Shown one piece after another: positions 1-6,908 of a stretch of 34,256 nucleotides of DNA. This DNA comes from a virus. Every line of letters begins with the position of its first letter. Position 1 is the first letter of the stretch. The position numbers and the translations under genes are program-made. Where the stretch lies: positions 1 through 34,256 of IMG/VR virus record IMGVR_UViG_3300024520_000280. One strand, 5' to 3'. The notes beneath the pieces are model-generated. The model did not search any database. It had not been told where the DNA came from and saw only the letters and a list, made by a program, of their open reading frames with translations.

Positions 1-72
1 TGGAGTTATGCCGTGAAATATAACATGTCCAAACTCTGGATGCTTTACTTTTATTTCATTTTCTTTACTCAT
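1..72 (-). CDS. Hypothetical protein, N-terminal fragment (cut by window edge)
   Basis: An ATG at 72 opens a minus-strand frame of 24 codons that runs off the left edge without a stop (MSKENEIKVKHPEFG...). The start overlaps the last 8 bases of the preceding gene (stop at 65-67), the same ATG-in-stop overlap seen at most junctions here, which is the main reason to accept it. Too little is visible to assign a family or function. Confidence 0.55.
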   Translation of the reverse strand, partial: MSKENEIKVKHPEFGHVIFHGITP

Positions 73-271
73 TATTTCTTTTTTTGGGTTCAACATTCTT
101 TTTAGTAAGCATATCCATTAAATTACCCATTCTAGCAGGTAGAACTTTAAATGAATTACATACATCACAACACCTGCCTTCTTTAACAGGTGCAGCATTA
201 TTTCCATAACCTATATATTCTAATGAACATATACAGCATTCTTTTATTTCTTTTCCTTCCATGGATACCAT
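65..271 (-). CDS. Small Cys-rich, probably zinc-binding phage protein
   Basis: A 68-residue protein with a CCIC motif near residue 12 and CCDVC near residue 35, joined by a GYGNNAAPVKEGR loop and followed by LPARM. The arrangement suggests one four-Cys zinc site. I recognise the general pattern (Cys pair, GYGNN, Cys pair, PAR) from small conserved phage proteins of unknown function. It overlaps the upstream membrane protein by 28 bases. An ATG three codons downstream (at 262) is an equally plausible start. No catalytic motif is visible, so the role is unknown. Confidence 0.8.
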   Translation of the reverse strand: MVSMEGKEIKECCICSLEYIGYGNNAAPVKEGRCCDVCNSFKVLPARMGNLMDMLTKKNVEPKKRNNE

Positions 272-441
272 TTATTAGTTATTAATATAAATAATAGAAA
301 AGTACAAGTTGACCTAAGATAATTATCTGGAATAAGGTCATAAATAATTTCACGACATCCAAACCAAACTAACATCAATAACCCTATAGTTAACCCTGTA
401 TAAAATAAATTTGTTATTATAGTATATAATTTCTTACTCAT
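244..441 (-). CDS. Small membrane protein, two predicted TM segments
   Basis: 65 residues with hydrophobic stretches at about residues 8-27 (LFYTGLTIGLLMLVWFG) and 42-54 (CTFLLFILIT), ending in a basic tail (WKEKK). It is probably an inner-membrane protein of the infected cell. Its ATG overlaps the TGA of the upstream 50-aa gene (ATGA), implying translational coupling. The start is preceded by the leader TTAAACCAAAACAAAG, a 16-bp element found again at 590-605 and 30214-30229. No family recognised. Confidence 0.7.
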   Translation of the reverse strand: MSKKLYTIITNLFYTGLTIGLLMLVWFGCREIIYDLIPDNYLRSTCTFLLFILITNKWYPWKEKK

Positions 442-590
442 CTTTGTTTTGGTTTAAATGATAATGATATTCCTATACTCATCCACCCAACTATGAATTC
501 ATACTCTCCGTTGAGTGTTCTATCATAGGTTATCTTAATGAATGGTAATATATGGAACTGTCCTACTATACTGTGTTTACTTATCTTCAT
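438..590 (-). CDS. Hypothetical small protein (50 aa)
   Basis: The minus-strand ORF MKISKHSIVGQ... ends at TGA 438-440, overlapping the next start by 4 bases. It starts right after the repeated A-rich leader TTAAACCAAAACAAAG (590-605), which supports the start. The residues look like alternating beta strands (ITYDRTLNGEYEFIVGWMSIG). No motif or signal peptide is evident and the function is unknown. It is supported by tight packing, good leader and overlap architecture rather than by family recognition. Confidence 0.6.
   Translation of the reverse strand: MKISKHSIVGQFHILPFIKITYDRTLNGEYEFIVGWMSIGISLSFKPKQR
441..456 (-). promoter_or_regulatory. Repeated translation leader, copy 1
   Basis: Minus strand TAAACCAAAACAAAGA directly before the ATG of the 65-aa membrane protein. 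Identical 16-bp copies occur at 590-605 and 30214-30229. With no Shine-Dalgarno sequence present, this A-rich element probably sets ribosome binding. Confidence 0.6.
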
Positions 591-750
591 CTTTGTTTTG
601 GTTTAATCCATGCAATCTTTCTAATATGTATTGCACTAAAGGACTTGATGTAATCTTACCTCCTGCACCTATTGGATTCAATACTTGGGGATTCTCTTTA
701 ATGAACTCTAACATTTGTTCTAATTCATCTTTTCTAAATGGGTTATTCAT
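577..750 (-). CDS. Hypothetical small protein (57 aa)
   Basis: MNNPFRKDELEQMLEFIKENPQVLNPIGAGGK... with an N-terminal amphipathic helix and a charged C-terminal tail (NQNKDEDK). I chose ATG 750 rather than the upstream in-frame ATG at 783. The 750 start is preceded by the standard leader AAAAACAAAGAAG and overlaps the upstream stop by only 8 bases, while the longer form would lie within another gene. The GAGGKI loop resembles a turn, not a Walker motif. Function unknown. Confidence 0.65.
   Translation of the reverse strand: MNNPFRKDELEQMLEFIKENPQVLNPIGAGGKITSSPLVQYILERLHGLNQNKDEDK
590..605 (-). promoter_or_regulatory. Repeated translation leader, copy 2
   Basis: Same 16 bases as copy 1, ending at the ATG of the 50-aa gene, while also coding for the end of the 57-aa gene. 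Confidence 0.6.
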
Positions 751-868
751 CTTCTTTGTTTTTAATAGTTCTTGTATATTCACAATAACTTTTATTTGAA
801 TTACAATTTATACAAATGTTATCATGTTTGCTTTTTTTGTAAGCTTTACATATTTTAATTTCACTCAT
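743..868 (-). CDS. Small Cys-containing protein (41 aa)
   Basis: A minus-strand frame MSEIKICKAYKKSKHDN... with four Cys (C7, C19, C22, C29) including a CINC pair, which could form a small zinc site. The start follows the leader AAAAACAAAGAAG. The ATG overlaps the end of the 63-aa gene and its stop overlaps the next start. The residue pattern (CKAYKK, CxxC, SYCEY) parallels its upstream neighbour, so the two may be related. Function unknown. Confidence 0.6.
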   Translation of the reverse strand: MSEIKICKAYKKSKHDNICINCNSNKSYCEYTRTIKNKEDE

Positions 869-1052
869 CTTCTTTGTTTTTAGGTTGAACACTTGGTATA
901 CCATTCTTCCAAAAGAATGTATCTATACCTGATTTATCTTTACAATTAAAATCTCCATAAGCTTGCATAAACTCATTAGGTTTAGCTGTGAATCTGTAAC
1001 ATTCTTTTTTGAATTTACATTTTTCATTTTTGCACATACTTATATCTGGCAT
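861..1052 (-). CDS. Small Cys-rich protein, probable zinc knuckle
   Basis: 63 residues beginning MPDISMCKNEKCKFKKECYRF, with Cys at about 7, 12 and 18 and a fourth near 37 (FNCKDKSG). This spacing suggests a small metal site. It carries an FTAKPNEFMQAYGDF segment and a polar C-terminal tail. It sits in a run of short coupled genes and its stop overlaps the next ATG. Similar short CxxxxCxxxxxC proteins are common in phages and have no assigned role that I know. Confidence 0.75.
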   Translation of the reverse strand: MPDISMCKNEKCKFKKECYRFTAKPNEFMQAYGDFNCKDKSGIDTFFWKNGIPSVQPKNKEDE

Positions 1053-1063
1053 AATTATTTATT

Positions 1064-1267
1064 TTAATTAGTAGTTTTAAGTACTACATCTACTTCTGTA
1101 CTTATTTCACATGTATAATGAGAAGTTTCTTCTTCACCAAGACTTAATAAATAAACAACCTTTTCACTATTATCTCTTACGGTGTAGCCTGTAACTATTC
1201 TTTTGTATTGGTCAATGTCTGTCTTTAGATATACATAGTCTCCTATTTTAAAATCACTCATCTTCAT
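1064..1267 (-). CDS. Small beta-rich protein, SH3-like fold suggested
   Basis: 67 residues (start MKMSDFKIGDYVYLKTD). The opening FKIGDYVYLKTDIDQYKRIVTGY reads like an SH3/KOW-type barrel, followed by VVYLLSLGEEE and TEVDVVLKTT strands. A second ATG at 1261 fits the usual AAGATGAGT start context, so the true protein may begin MSDFK. It starts one base after the SET gene stop. The fold suggestion rests on pattern only. No enzyme motif is present. Confidence 0.7.
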   Translation of the reverse strand: MKMSDFKIGDYVYLKTDIDQYKRIVTGYTVRDNSEKVVYLLSLGEEETSHYTCEISTEVDVVLKTTN

Positions 1268-1268
1268 T

Positions 1269-1580
1269 TTAGTTTACGTTATATAAATCATACTTACAAG
1301 TAAGCTCTTCACCTGCCTTGATATCTTCTTTAGAATACAATTCTTTAAACCAACCCTTATTAATAGAATAGCAATTAGGTGTGTCACTATGATTATAAAA
1401 CCCTCCTAATGGAAGTCTTACCCAATCTTCTTGTGTTCTATTACCTGATATATGTAAGTGAGTATATCCTATCCATTTATCTTTGGGAATATCTGCAGTA
1501 GCAAATAAACCTAAACCTTCAATAGAAGATTCTTTTATTGTTAAGTACTCCGGTAGTGGTTTATAATTAGTTTTAGTCAT
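1269..1580 (-). CDS. Minimal SET-domain protein (putative protein-lysine methyltransferase)
   Basis: 103 residues carrying the core SET signatures: EGLGLFA at about 21-27 (SAM-binding GxG turn), YNHSDTPNC at about 62-70 (the NHSxxPN motif that forms the cofactor pocket and pseudoknot) and GEELTCKYD at about 90-98 (the GEELTxxY motif with the catalytic-region Tyr). SET enzymes transfer methyl groups from S-adenosylmethionine to lysine side chains. No pre-SET Cys cluster and only one residue after YDLYNV exist, so this is a bare catalytic core at the short end of the family. It lies in the small-gene block. The substrate is unknown and could be a host or a phage protein. Confidence 0.85.
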   Translation of the reverse strand: MTKTNYKPLPEYLTIKESSIEGLGLFATADIPKDKWIGYTHLHISGNRTQEDWVRLPLGGFYNHSDTPNCYSINKGWFKELYSKEDIKAGEELTCKYDLYNVN

Positions 1581-1794
1581 AATATGCTATTATTAATATT
1601 GATATTGCAGTTAAAAATAATGTTGAATAACATATAATTCTTAAAATTTTTATTTCTTTATTTAACATTACTATAACTTGCTTTATTGTTTCTATTTCTG
1701 ATTTTTCTAAAAATTCAGTAATTTCATCAACAGCATCATAGTCATTAGATGTTTCATTTATTATTTTAACTATTTTTTTTGCTTGATTTTTCAT
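1573..1794 (-). CDS. Small tail-anchored membrane protein
   Basis: 73 residues: a hydrophilic helical N-terminus (about 1-48, KKIVKIINETSN..., likely coiled) followed by one strong hydrophobic segment (ILRIICYSTLFLTAISILII) ending at the C-terminus. This is the layout of a tail-anchored or single-pass protein. Its stop overlaps the SET gene start by 8 bases, suggesting coupled translation. No homologous family recognised. Confidence 0.7.
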   Translation of the reverse strand: MKNQAKKIVKIINETSNDYDAVDEITEFLEKSEIETIKQVIVMLNKEIKILRIICYSTLFLTAISILIIAYYD

Positions 1795-1799
1795 GTGGC

Positions 1800-2198
1800 T
1801 TAATATACTTCTTTTCTGAATAGTTTACTATAAAAAGATTCAAATATTATTCCCCATATCATTTTAAGGATAATAAATAGTCCTAGACTATACCATAAGT
1901 TTTGATTAACTGTTTCATGATAGATAATTACAACCGAGAGAGCTAGGAAGCTATTACTTAAAAATTGAAATAGGTGCCATGCATCAGTTAAGAAGCTAAG
2001 TACTGTAGTTGAACCTATGAATGCAGGTCCATTAAAGACCATTTTATTTTTATATTTATTTCTCCAACTTTTTGCTGGATTCCAGTATTGTGAATTTAAG
2101 TTTTTGAATATTGATCTTTTATATTTAAATGCTATTGTGTCCATTACAGCATTACATATTGCAGCTAATATCCAACAACTTATTACCAGGTATATCAT
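1800..2198 (-). CDS. Integral membrane protein, about four TM segments
   Basis: 132 residues with hydrophobic segments at about 2-20 (IYLVISCWILAAICNAVMD), 60-72, 82-95 (SNSFLALSVVIIYH) and 103-118 (LWYSLGLFIILKMIWGIIF). Polar loops carry SQYWNPAKSWRNKYK and LTDAWHLFQ. The Trp-rich YWNPAKSW...TDAWHLFQ pattern looks conserved, but I cannot name the family. It is the first gene after the DUF932-gene terminator, so it may begin a separate transcription unit of small genes. Confidence 0.75.
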   Translation of the reverse strand: MIYLVISCWILAAICNAVMDTIAFKYKRSIFKNLNSQYWNPAKSWRNKYKNKMVFNGPAFIGSTTVLSFLTDAWHLFQFLSNSFLALSVVIIYHETVNQNLWYSLGLFIILKMIWGIIFESFYSKLFRKEVY

Positions 2199-2280
2199 AA
2201 TTATTGTTTTTTTAAATTTTTTTAGTTATATTTGAACTCATTTTGTTCATGATAACTTTTAATGGGTTAAGAGTTAAGAA

Positions 2281-2308
2281 AAGAGGGAGTTTTTAAGTTC
2301 TCCCTCTT
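2281..2308 (-). terminator. Rho-independent terminator after the DUF932-like gene
   Basis: A perfect 9-bp stem (AAGAGGGAG 2281-2289 with CTCCCTCTT 2300-2308) and a 10-nt loop lie 6 bases past the stop at 2314. A T-rich run follows on the minus strand. The plus strand also has a U-run (CTTCTTTTTT), so it can act in both directions. Confidence 0.8.
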
Positions 2309-2313
2309 CTTTT

Positions 2314-3753
2314 TTAAAATTCAAATGGCGACTCCTCTTCACTTGAACTTTGGTTATTACTTGATTTAAAATTTTCAAACACATTTTCTTCAGTAGATTC
2401 TTCTTTAGCAAGTATGTTAATAGGAGCATTAGTTATTTCTATATCTCCGTTATCTACACCGTAAAGCATTTCCGTAGTATCTTCTTCAGTTTCTCTCTCC
2501 TCAATAATCTCTTCAGTTTTAATCATATCAGATTCTTCATCAGCTTTATTATCTGGAGTAAACTGATGACCACCTTCTATACCTTCAAGACTATGCTTAG
2601 GTTCTTCTTCAGCATCAAGATCAACTGTCTGTGGAAATTCTACTTCTTTAGCTTTATCTATATCCCAATCACTACCGTTATCAGATGTAACATCTTCTTC
2701 AGGATCTTCTTCAAATTTTTCATCAATTATAAAAAGCCCTGTTTCATCAGTTTTAACTTCAGGTTCTACTTCTTCTATTACTTCTTCTACTTCTACATTT
2801 GAAATTTCATCTACTACATCTTCTTGATTAGTTTCTCCTAAATAATCATCTAAAGAAAATGAAATATTTTCATTAAGAGTGGTATCTTCTACATTAGCTT
2901 CTTCTGCTTCTTCCACTTCTTCTATGATTTCTTCTGTTTCAGGTGATGCCATATCTACTACATCTTCAGTTTCTACAGTTTCATTTACTTGATCTAATAA
3001 ACTTAGTTGATTTGGATCAGTATCTTCTGTATCTAATTTTGATAAAAATAATTCTTTAACTACTTTATGTAAATCTTTTTGATCTTCCATCCAAGTTTTA
3101 GGATGTGATTGTTTAAGAGCAAATGTTATATGATTGTATACAGTCCATAGTGAATCTTCATCTGTCCCATAGTTATGAGCAGGTGTTTTAAATTGATTTT
3201 TAACAACTATTAGTTGTGAACTTGTTAGTGTGCTATCTGTAAAATAGAGTCTTCCCATTAATAAAGCCAGGTCAGAATCTGATACAGTTATATTTTTCAT
3301 TTTTTCTTTAGCTTTTACAAGTTCATCATAGTAATTTTGAGCACCTGTAACTTGTTGCGCAATATGAGCTTTTACTTCATCTTTTGCTTCACCTACATGT
3401 TTTCTACCATAATTACTCATATCTCCAGCAATCATTCCATTACTACATACAAATACATATCCTCCAATTGCACATCTAAAACGCATAGTCTTATCATATG
3501 AATTGGCCCATGCAAACATAAGACCTAATTCAGGATCTGTTGCATGACTCAAGTGATATACACCTTGAGCTACTTCACCATTAATATTTGAATTATAAAT
3601 TTCTGTTTTAACTTCAAAACCATGATCTTCTAATTGTCTACGTGTTTCATCTATAATGAATCCATGTGATACAACAGTATAAGTCTCTCCGTGTTGTGGA
3701 AGACTTACTACTTTTAGTGATTGCTCACTTGTTATTAAACTTTTTTGTGGCAT
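2314..3753 (-). CDS. DUF932-like (phage/plasmid-type) protein with long acidic tail
   Basis: 479 residues. The first 240 or so resemble the DUF932 family found next to phage and plasmid replication genes: YTVVSHGFIIDETRR near the start, MRFRCAIGGYVFVCSNGM at about 88-106 and a helical segment ending in FALKQSHPKTWMEDQ. The rest (about 255-479) is low-complexity and very rich in Glu, Asp, Thr and Ser (EVEEVIEEVEPEV and similar), probably disordered. It is the last gene of the replication operon and has its own terminator, suggesting it is abundant. DUF932 function is unknown; a DNA-mimic or protein-binding role for the acidic tail is inference. Confidence 0.8.
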   Translation of the reverse strand: MPQKSLITSEQSLKVVSLPQHGETYTVVSHGFIIDETRRQLEDHGFEVKTEIYNSNINGEVAQGVYHLSHATDPELGLMFAWANSYDKTMRFRCAIGGYVFVCSNGMIAGDMSNYGRKHVGEAKDEVKAHIAQQVTGAQNYYDELVKAKEKMKNITVSDSDLALLMGRLYFTDSTLTSSQLIVVKNQFKTPAHNYGTDEDSLWTVYNHITFALKQSHPKTWMEDQKDLHKVVKELFLSKLDTEDTDPNQLSLLDQVNETVETEDVVDMASPETEEIIEEVEEAEEANVEDTTLNENISFSLDDYLGETNQEDVVDEISNVEVEEVIEEVEPEVKTDETGLFIIDEKFEEDPEEDVTSDNGSDWDIDKAKEVEFPQTVDLDAEEEPKHSLEGIEGGHQFTPDNKADEESDMIKTEEIIEERETEEDTTEMLYGVDNGDIEITNAPINILAKEESTEENVFENFKSSNNQSSSEEESPFEF

Positions 3754-3763
3754 AATTTAATTT

Positions 3764-5767
3764 TTAAAATATTGTTAATTGTTTAATTCTTTTTCCTGCT
3801 ACATTTTCAATTTCTCTATAAATTGCTTGAGAATAATATTGTTCATCAACATTATACTTCTCCCAGGAGTTTTCTTTATATACATTAAATATTCTTAGCA
3901 TCCATTTACCGCTTTCAACTTGAATTTCTCTTTTATCCTCATTATTACATTTAATTACTTTACAGCCTTTATTACTGATAAAATATCTAATTGTTTTTTG
4001 AAGAGATTCTTCAAAGAAATTTCTTTTGTCATCTATTAAACGTCTTTTGAATGTCCAATTTCCTCTTATTTTCTTACCTATACAATAATCAAATATGTTC
4101 TTGTTAGTATCTAAATACTTACCAGGTGTCATATCATGTACAAAGAAGTAATATAGAGCTTTAGGCACTACTAATGCACTTTTATTTTTGTGAAGAGCTA
4201 AATCATTAAATTCAAATCTACCCTTACACTTTATCTTAGCATGAAAATACTTACCTTCTTTTTCTTTTAATAAGGCCCAAGGTATTTTCTTTTTTATCTT
4301 AATATATTCTTTCTTAGTTATTTCTTTAAACTTATGTACAGCTATATAATTATTTACATCTGCTAATACTAACTTACTATATTCATCATGCTCTAATTCT
4401 AAGCTTGTTAGTTTTTCCCATTTTTCACATATTTCCAAATACTTAGGTATATATTTAGTAGGGACAATCATTTCTATACCATCAGTATTTAACATTAAAG
4501 GAGTTGCTCCTGGAATATTATTCATGATTGATTCACATAACATGGTTAAACTTAATTGACCATTTACAGTAATTTGCATAGTAAATTGAGGATCATACAA
4601 GAATGAAAATTTATCATTAGATAAACCATATGTACTATTTAATATAATTTTATATACATAATTTCTAGGATCTGATTTAGGGATCTTAACCCTTTCATCA
4701 TAAAACCATTGATATAATTCACAGAATTCTTTCTTTGGTATATGAGCAGGTGCCCATTCATTCTTAATAGCTAAATTAGGATAATAACTCTTAACATCTG
4801 ATGACATTATAGTCATACCATCCTGAGCTTTATATACTCCACTATCAGCAGCCCCATGAATTCCGCCTAAACCATAATCTATCTTTACACCATGATAGTT
4901 AAGACTATACTTTAGACTACCTTTTGTTTCTTCAGGATTTATAACTACTGATCTAAATTCTTTTAACAAGTCTTTAAATACATCAGTCTTAAACTCTACA
5001 TAAGGTAATATGATATCTTTCACTAAAATATGTTTACGATTAGTTCTAGAATACTTTATATCAGCTTTTTTCTGTTTTGTAGCTTTAGATAGAAAGTGTA
5101 AAAATAATTCTTTAGAAATCTTAGGTTCAGACGCACTCAGTAAATTTATTTTATATTCCTTAGTTAATTCTTTTCTTAGTGCTATTTGTTTTTTGCTTTT
5201 AAATAATATTGCTTTAGTAGATTCTACGTCATTTATACAATATGTTATTATATTATCTACTTGTTCTTGTGTTGTTATCTTAGTTGTATGATGTATAGGC
5301 ATATCTTGTAAGTTATGCCAATCCATTGAAAATTGTATCCACTTAAGAGATGATCTCTTAGCAGGGTTATCCCAATGATTTAACTTAAATACATCTAATT
5401 GTGGTATTGACATGGTTGATTCATTATAATCTAACCATTCTCTTTTATTTGATTTATCAATTACATATTGAGCTTTTTCATATATTTTATATGCTATTTT
5501 TTCAGCAGGTAATTTAGCCCAAAGTTCATGATGTAACAATATATATTCTGTTATTTGAGCATCAAAGGATAAACCATTATAAGAGATGTGCCTTTCTTTA
5601 TGTTGTACATTTTCTTTTAAGAACTTGATTAATGCTTTAAAATCATTTCTTAATTCATGTACAACAAATATCTTTTTAGTGTCTGTTTTATAATCTTCAA
5701 ATACTCCTGCAAAGCAGTTTATAAGAGTCTCATAATCCATGACCCAATGCATCTTATCTCTATCCAT
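3764..5767 (-). CDS. Family B DNA polymerase with 3'-5' exonuclease
   Basis: 667 residues, the phage replicative polymerase. Exonuclease motifs: DYET (11-14), NGLSFD (64-69) and YCINDVE (176-182). Polymerase motifs: A, SSDVKSYYP (322-330, catalytic D324); B, KIILNSTYG (373-381); C, LNTDG (426-430, catalytic D429). A KCKG motif follows near residue 525. Motif C reads NTDG where DTDS is usual, but the catalytic second Asp is kept. The length is short for the family (T4 gp43 is about 900) and I see no clear protein-primed TPR insertions. It starts 21 bases below a strong terminator and is followed after 10 bases by the DUF932-like gene. Confidence 0.95.
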   Translation of the reverse strand: MDRDKMHWVMDYETLINCFAGVFEDYKTDTKKIFVVHELRNDFKALIKFLKENVQHKERHISYNGLSFDAQITEYILLHHELWAKLPAEKIAYKIYEKAQYVIDKSNKREWLDYNESTMSIPQLDVFKLNHWDNPAKRSSLKWIQFSMDWHNLQDMPIHHTTKITTQEQVDNIITYCINDVESTKAILFKSKKQIALRKELTKEYKINLLSASEPKISKELFLHFLSKATKQKKADIKYSRTNRKHILVKDIILPYVEFKTDVFKDLLKEFRSVVINPEETKGSLKYSLNYHGVKIDYGLGGIHGAADSGVYKAQDGMTIMSSDVKSYYPNLAIKNEWAPAHIPKKEFCELYQWFYDERVKIPKSDPRNYVYKIILNSTYGLSNDKFSFLYDPQFTMQITVNGQLSLTMLCESIMNNIPGATPLMLNTDGIEMIVPTKYIPKYLEICEKWEKLTSLELEHDEYSKLVLADVNNYIAVHKFKEITKKEYIKIKKKIPWALLKEKEGKYFHAKIKCKGRFEFNDLALHKNKSALVVPKALYYFFVHDMTPGKYLDTNKNIFDYCIGKKIRGNWTFKRRLIDDKRNFFEESLQKTIRYFISNKGCKVIKCNNEDKREIQVESGKWMLRIFNVYKENSWEKYNVDEQYYSQAIYREIENVAGKRIKQLTIF

Positions 5768-5788
5768 ATTAAAGTTTTTAGCTAAAAA

Positions 5789-5813
5789 AAGGAGAGCCTT
5801 TATGACCCTCCTT
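5789..5813 (-). terminator. Rho-independent terminator below the 148-aa gene
   Basis: Read on the minus strand, the stem AAGGAG...CTCCTT (5808-5813 with 5789-5794) is followed directly by TTTTTT. It lies between the 148-aa gene and the polymerase start and so would attenuate polymerase expression. The hairpin core closely resembles the one at 15411-15439. Confidence 0.8.
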
Positions 5814-5833
5814 GTAGCTTGTAGTTAGTATTC

Positions 5834-6280
5834 CTATGCTTCTAGGATAATCTTAGATTCACCTTTAGTGATTCCAGATGCTCCCGGTGTTTCCATGCTT
5901 GGCGCATTAAGAAACTTGTTATAGTCATATGTATCAGCATTAACTGCTACATTTTTTACAAACTCTTCAACTTCATCAGTACCCATTACATAGTACTCAC
6001 TAAATGTTTCTAAAGTAACCCTTTGTTGTTTAGTTGGATTTTCTGTACCTCCTATTTTATTTCTTTGAGGCATTCCATTATCATCAAGTCTTGGCATCAT
6101 ATGAAAAGCTTCTTTCTTATTGATTCCAATTACTGCTAAAGTTTTAGCAGAATGATTATAAATACACTCAGTATAAGGACAATCCTTTGTTGCAGGTATT
6201 AATTTAAATGTTTCTGTTGGACCCCATGTTCCTGTGACAAGTATCATAGATGGTGTAGGCCAGTTATTGGTTTTTGACAT
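5834..6280 (-). CDS. Conserved hypothetical protein, probably abundant
   Basis: 148 residues beginning MSKTNNWPTPSMILVTGTWGP. The mixed beta-rich N-terminal half has a Cys pair (DCPYTEC, about residues 33-39). The middle carries a polar MPRLDDNGMPQRNKIGG loop, and the C-terminal EYYVMGTDEVEEFVKNVAVN looks helical. It is followed by a strong terminator, which in this genome marks probably high-level genes such as the SSB-like and DUF932-like proteins, so a stoichiometric DNA-binding role is possible. That is inference, as no family is recognised. Confidence 0.8.
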   Translation of the reverse strand: MSKTNNWPTPSMILVTGTWGPTETFKLIPATKDCPYTECIYNHSAKTLAVIGINKKEAFHMMPRLDDNGMPQRNKIGGTENPTKQQRVTLETFSEYYVMGTDEVEEFVKNVAVNADTYDYNKFLNAPSMETPGASGITKGESKIILEA

Positions 6281-6311
6281 AATTTTATTAGATTAATTTT
6301 AACAAATTTAG

Positions 6312-6902
6312 TTATTGATCTTTAAATTCCAAAGCTTTTACAGAAATTTTAAATATTTCTTTTTCAAAATTTGGTTTACTGCAGAGTTCTCCAACTTCTC
6401 TTAGAATAGATTCCATGATTAATATATCATCTTTATCCGGACATAAAAAGTCAGCATAAGATTTAAAATATTCTTCAGGATATAAGTAACTATGTATAAA
6501 AGCATAATTTGCTGTATTTATACCATAGTAACTTCTTATTCTTTTCTTTTGTTCATTAGTTATTTTAGAATATTTACCATTTAAGTAATTATCCCAATTA
6601 TCTGCATGATCACTAAAATCAAATACATATAAGGCTTTGTTATCATCAAGTTCTTTATAGTCAGAATAATAAGGGCTATTTAATAATACTCTTTCTTCAA
6701 AATTTATAAATTCTGAATCATTTCTTAAATGAAACATGCATACCAATTTCATATCTTCATTTTTGATATGCTCCTCCCAACTGGTGTAGGTTTCAATAGG
6801 AGTTATACTTCCTTTTTTATTACAAATTAAAGGATATAAAAATACTCTAGACTTTTGAAAGTAGCCTGGATATATATCCTTAAGTTTTTTTATCATTGTC
6901 AT
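6312..6902 (-). CDS. Conserved phage hypothetical protein (196 aa)
   Basis: Residues KKLKDIYPGYFQKSRVFLYPL and TPIETYTSWE (about 37-46) in the N-terminal third, then CMFHLRND, a DYKELDDNKALYVFDFSDHADNWDNYLNGKYSK segment and a C-terminal GELCSKPNFEKE. The sequence looks well ordered and conserved and I associate this pattern with uncharacterised phage proteins near replication genes, but no catalytic motif is evident. It starts 6 bases after the exonuclease gene stop. A second ATG two codons in (MIKKL) is also possible. Confidence 0.8.
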   Translation of the reverse strand: MTMIKKLKDIYPGYFQKSRVFLYPLICNKKGSITPIETYTSWEEHIKNEDMKLVCMFHLRNDSEFINFEERVLLNSPYYSDYKELDDNKALYVFDFSDHADNWDNYLNGKYSKITNEQKKRIRSYYGINTANYAFIHSYLYPEEYFKSYADFLCPDKDDILIMESILREVGELCSKPNFEKEIFKISVKALEFKDQ

Positions 6903-6908
6903 ATAAGG

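Noticed and set aside
542-799. Plus-strand ORF of 85 codons
   Set aside because: Lies opposite several well-packed minus-strand genes with good leaders; its composition (Phe/Ser/Asn-rich) is that of a reverse-strand shadow.
2017-2235. Plus-strand ORF of 72 codons
   Set aside because: Antisense to the 132-aa membrane protein; hydrophobicity mirrors the opposite gene.
5010-5291. Plus-strand ORF of 93 codons
   Set aside because: Entirely antisense to the conserved DNA polymerase gene.
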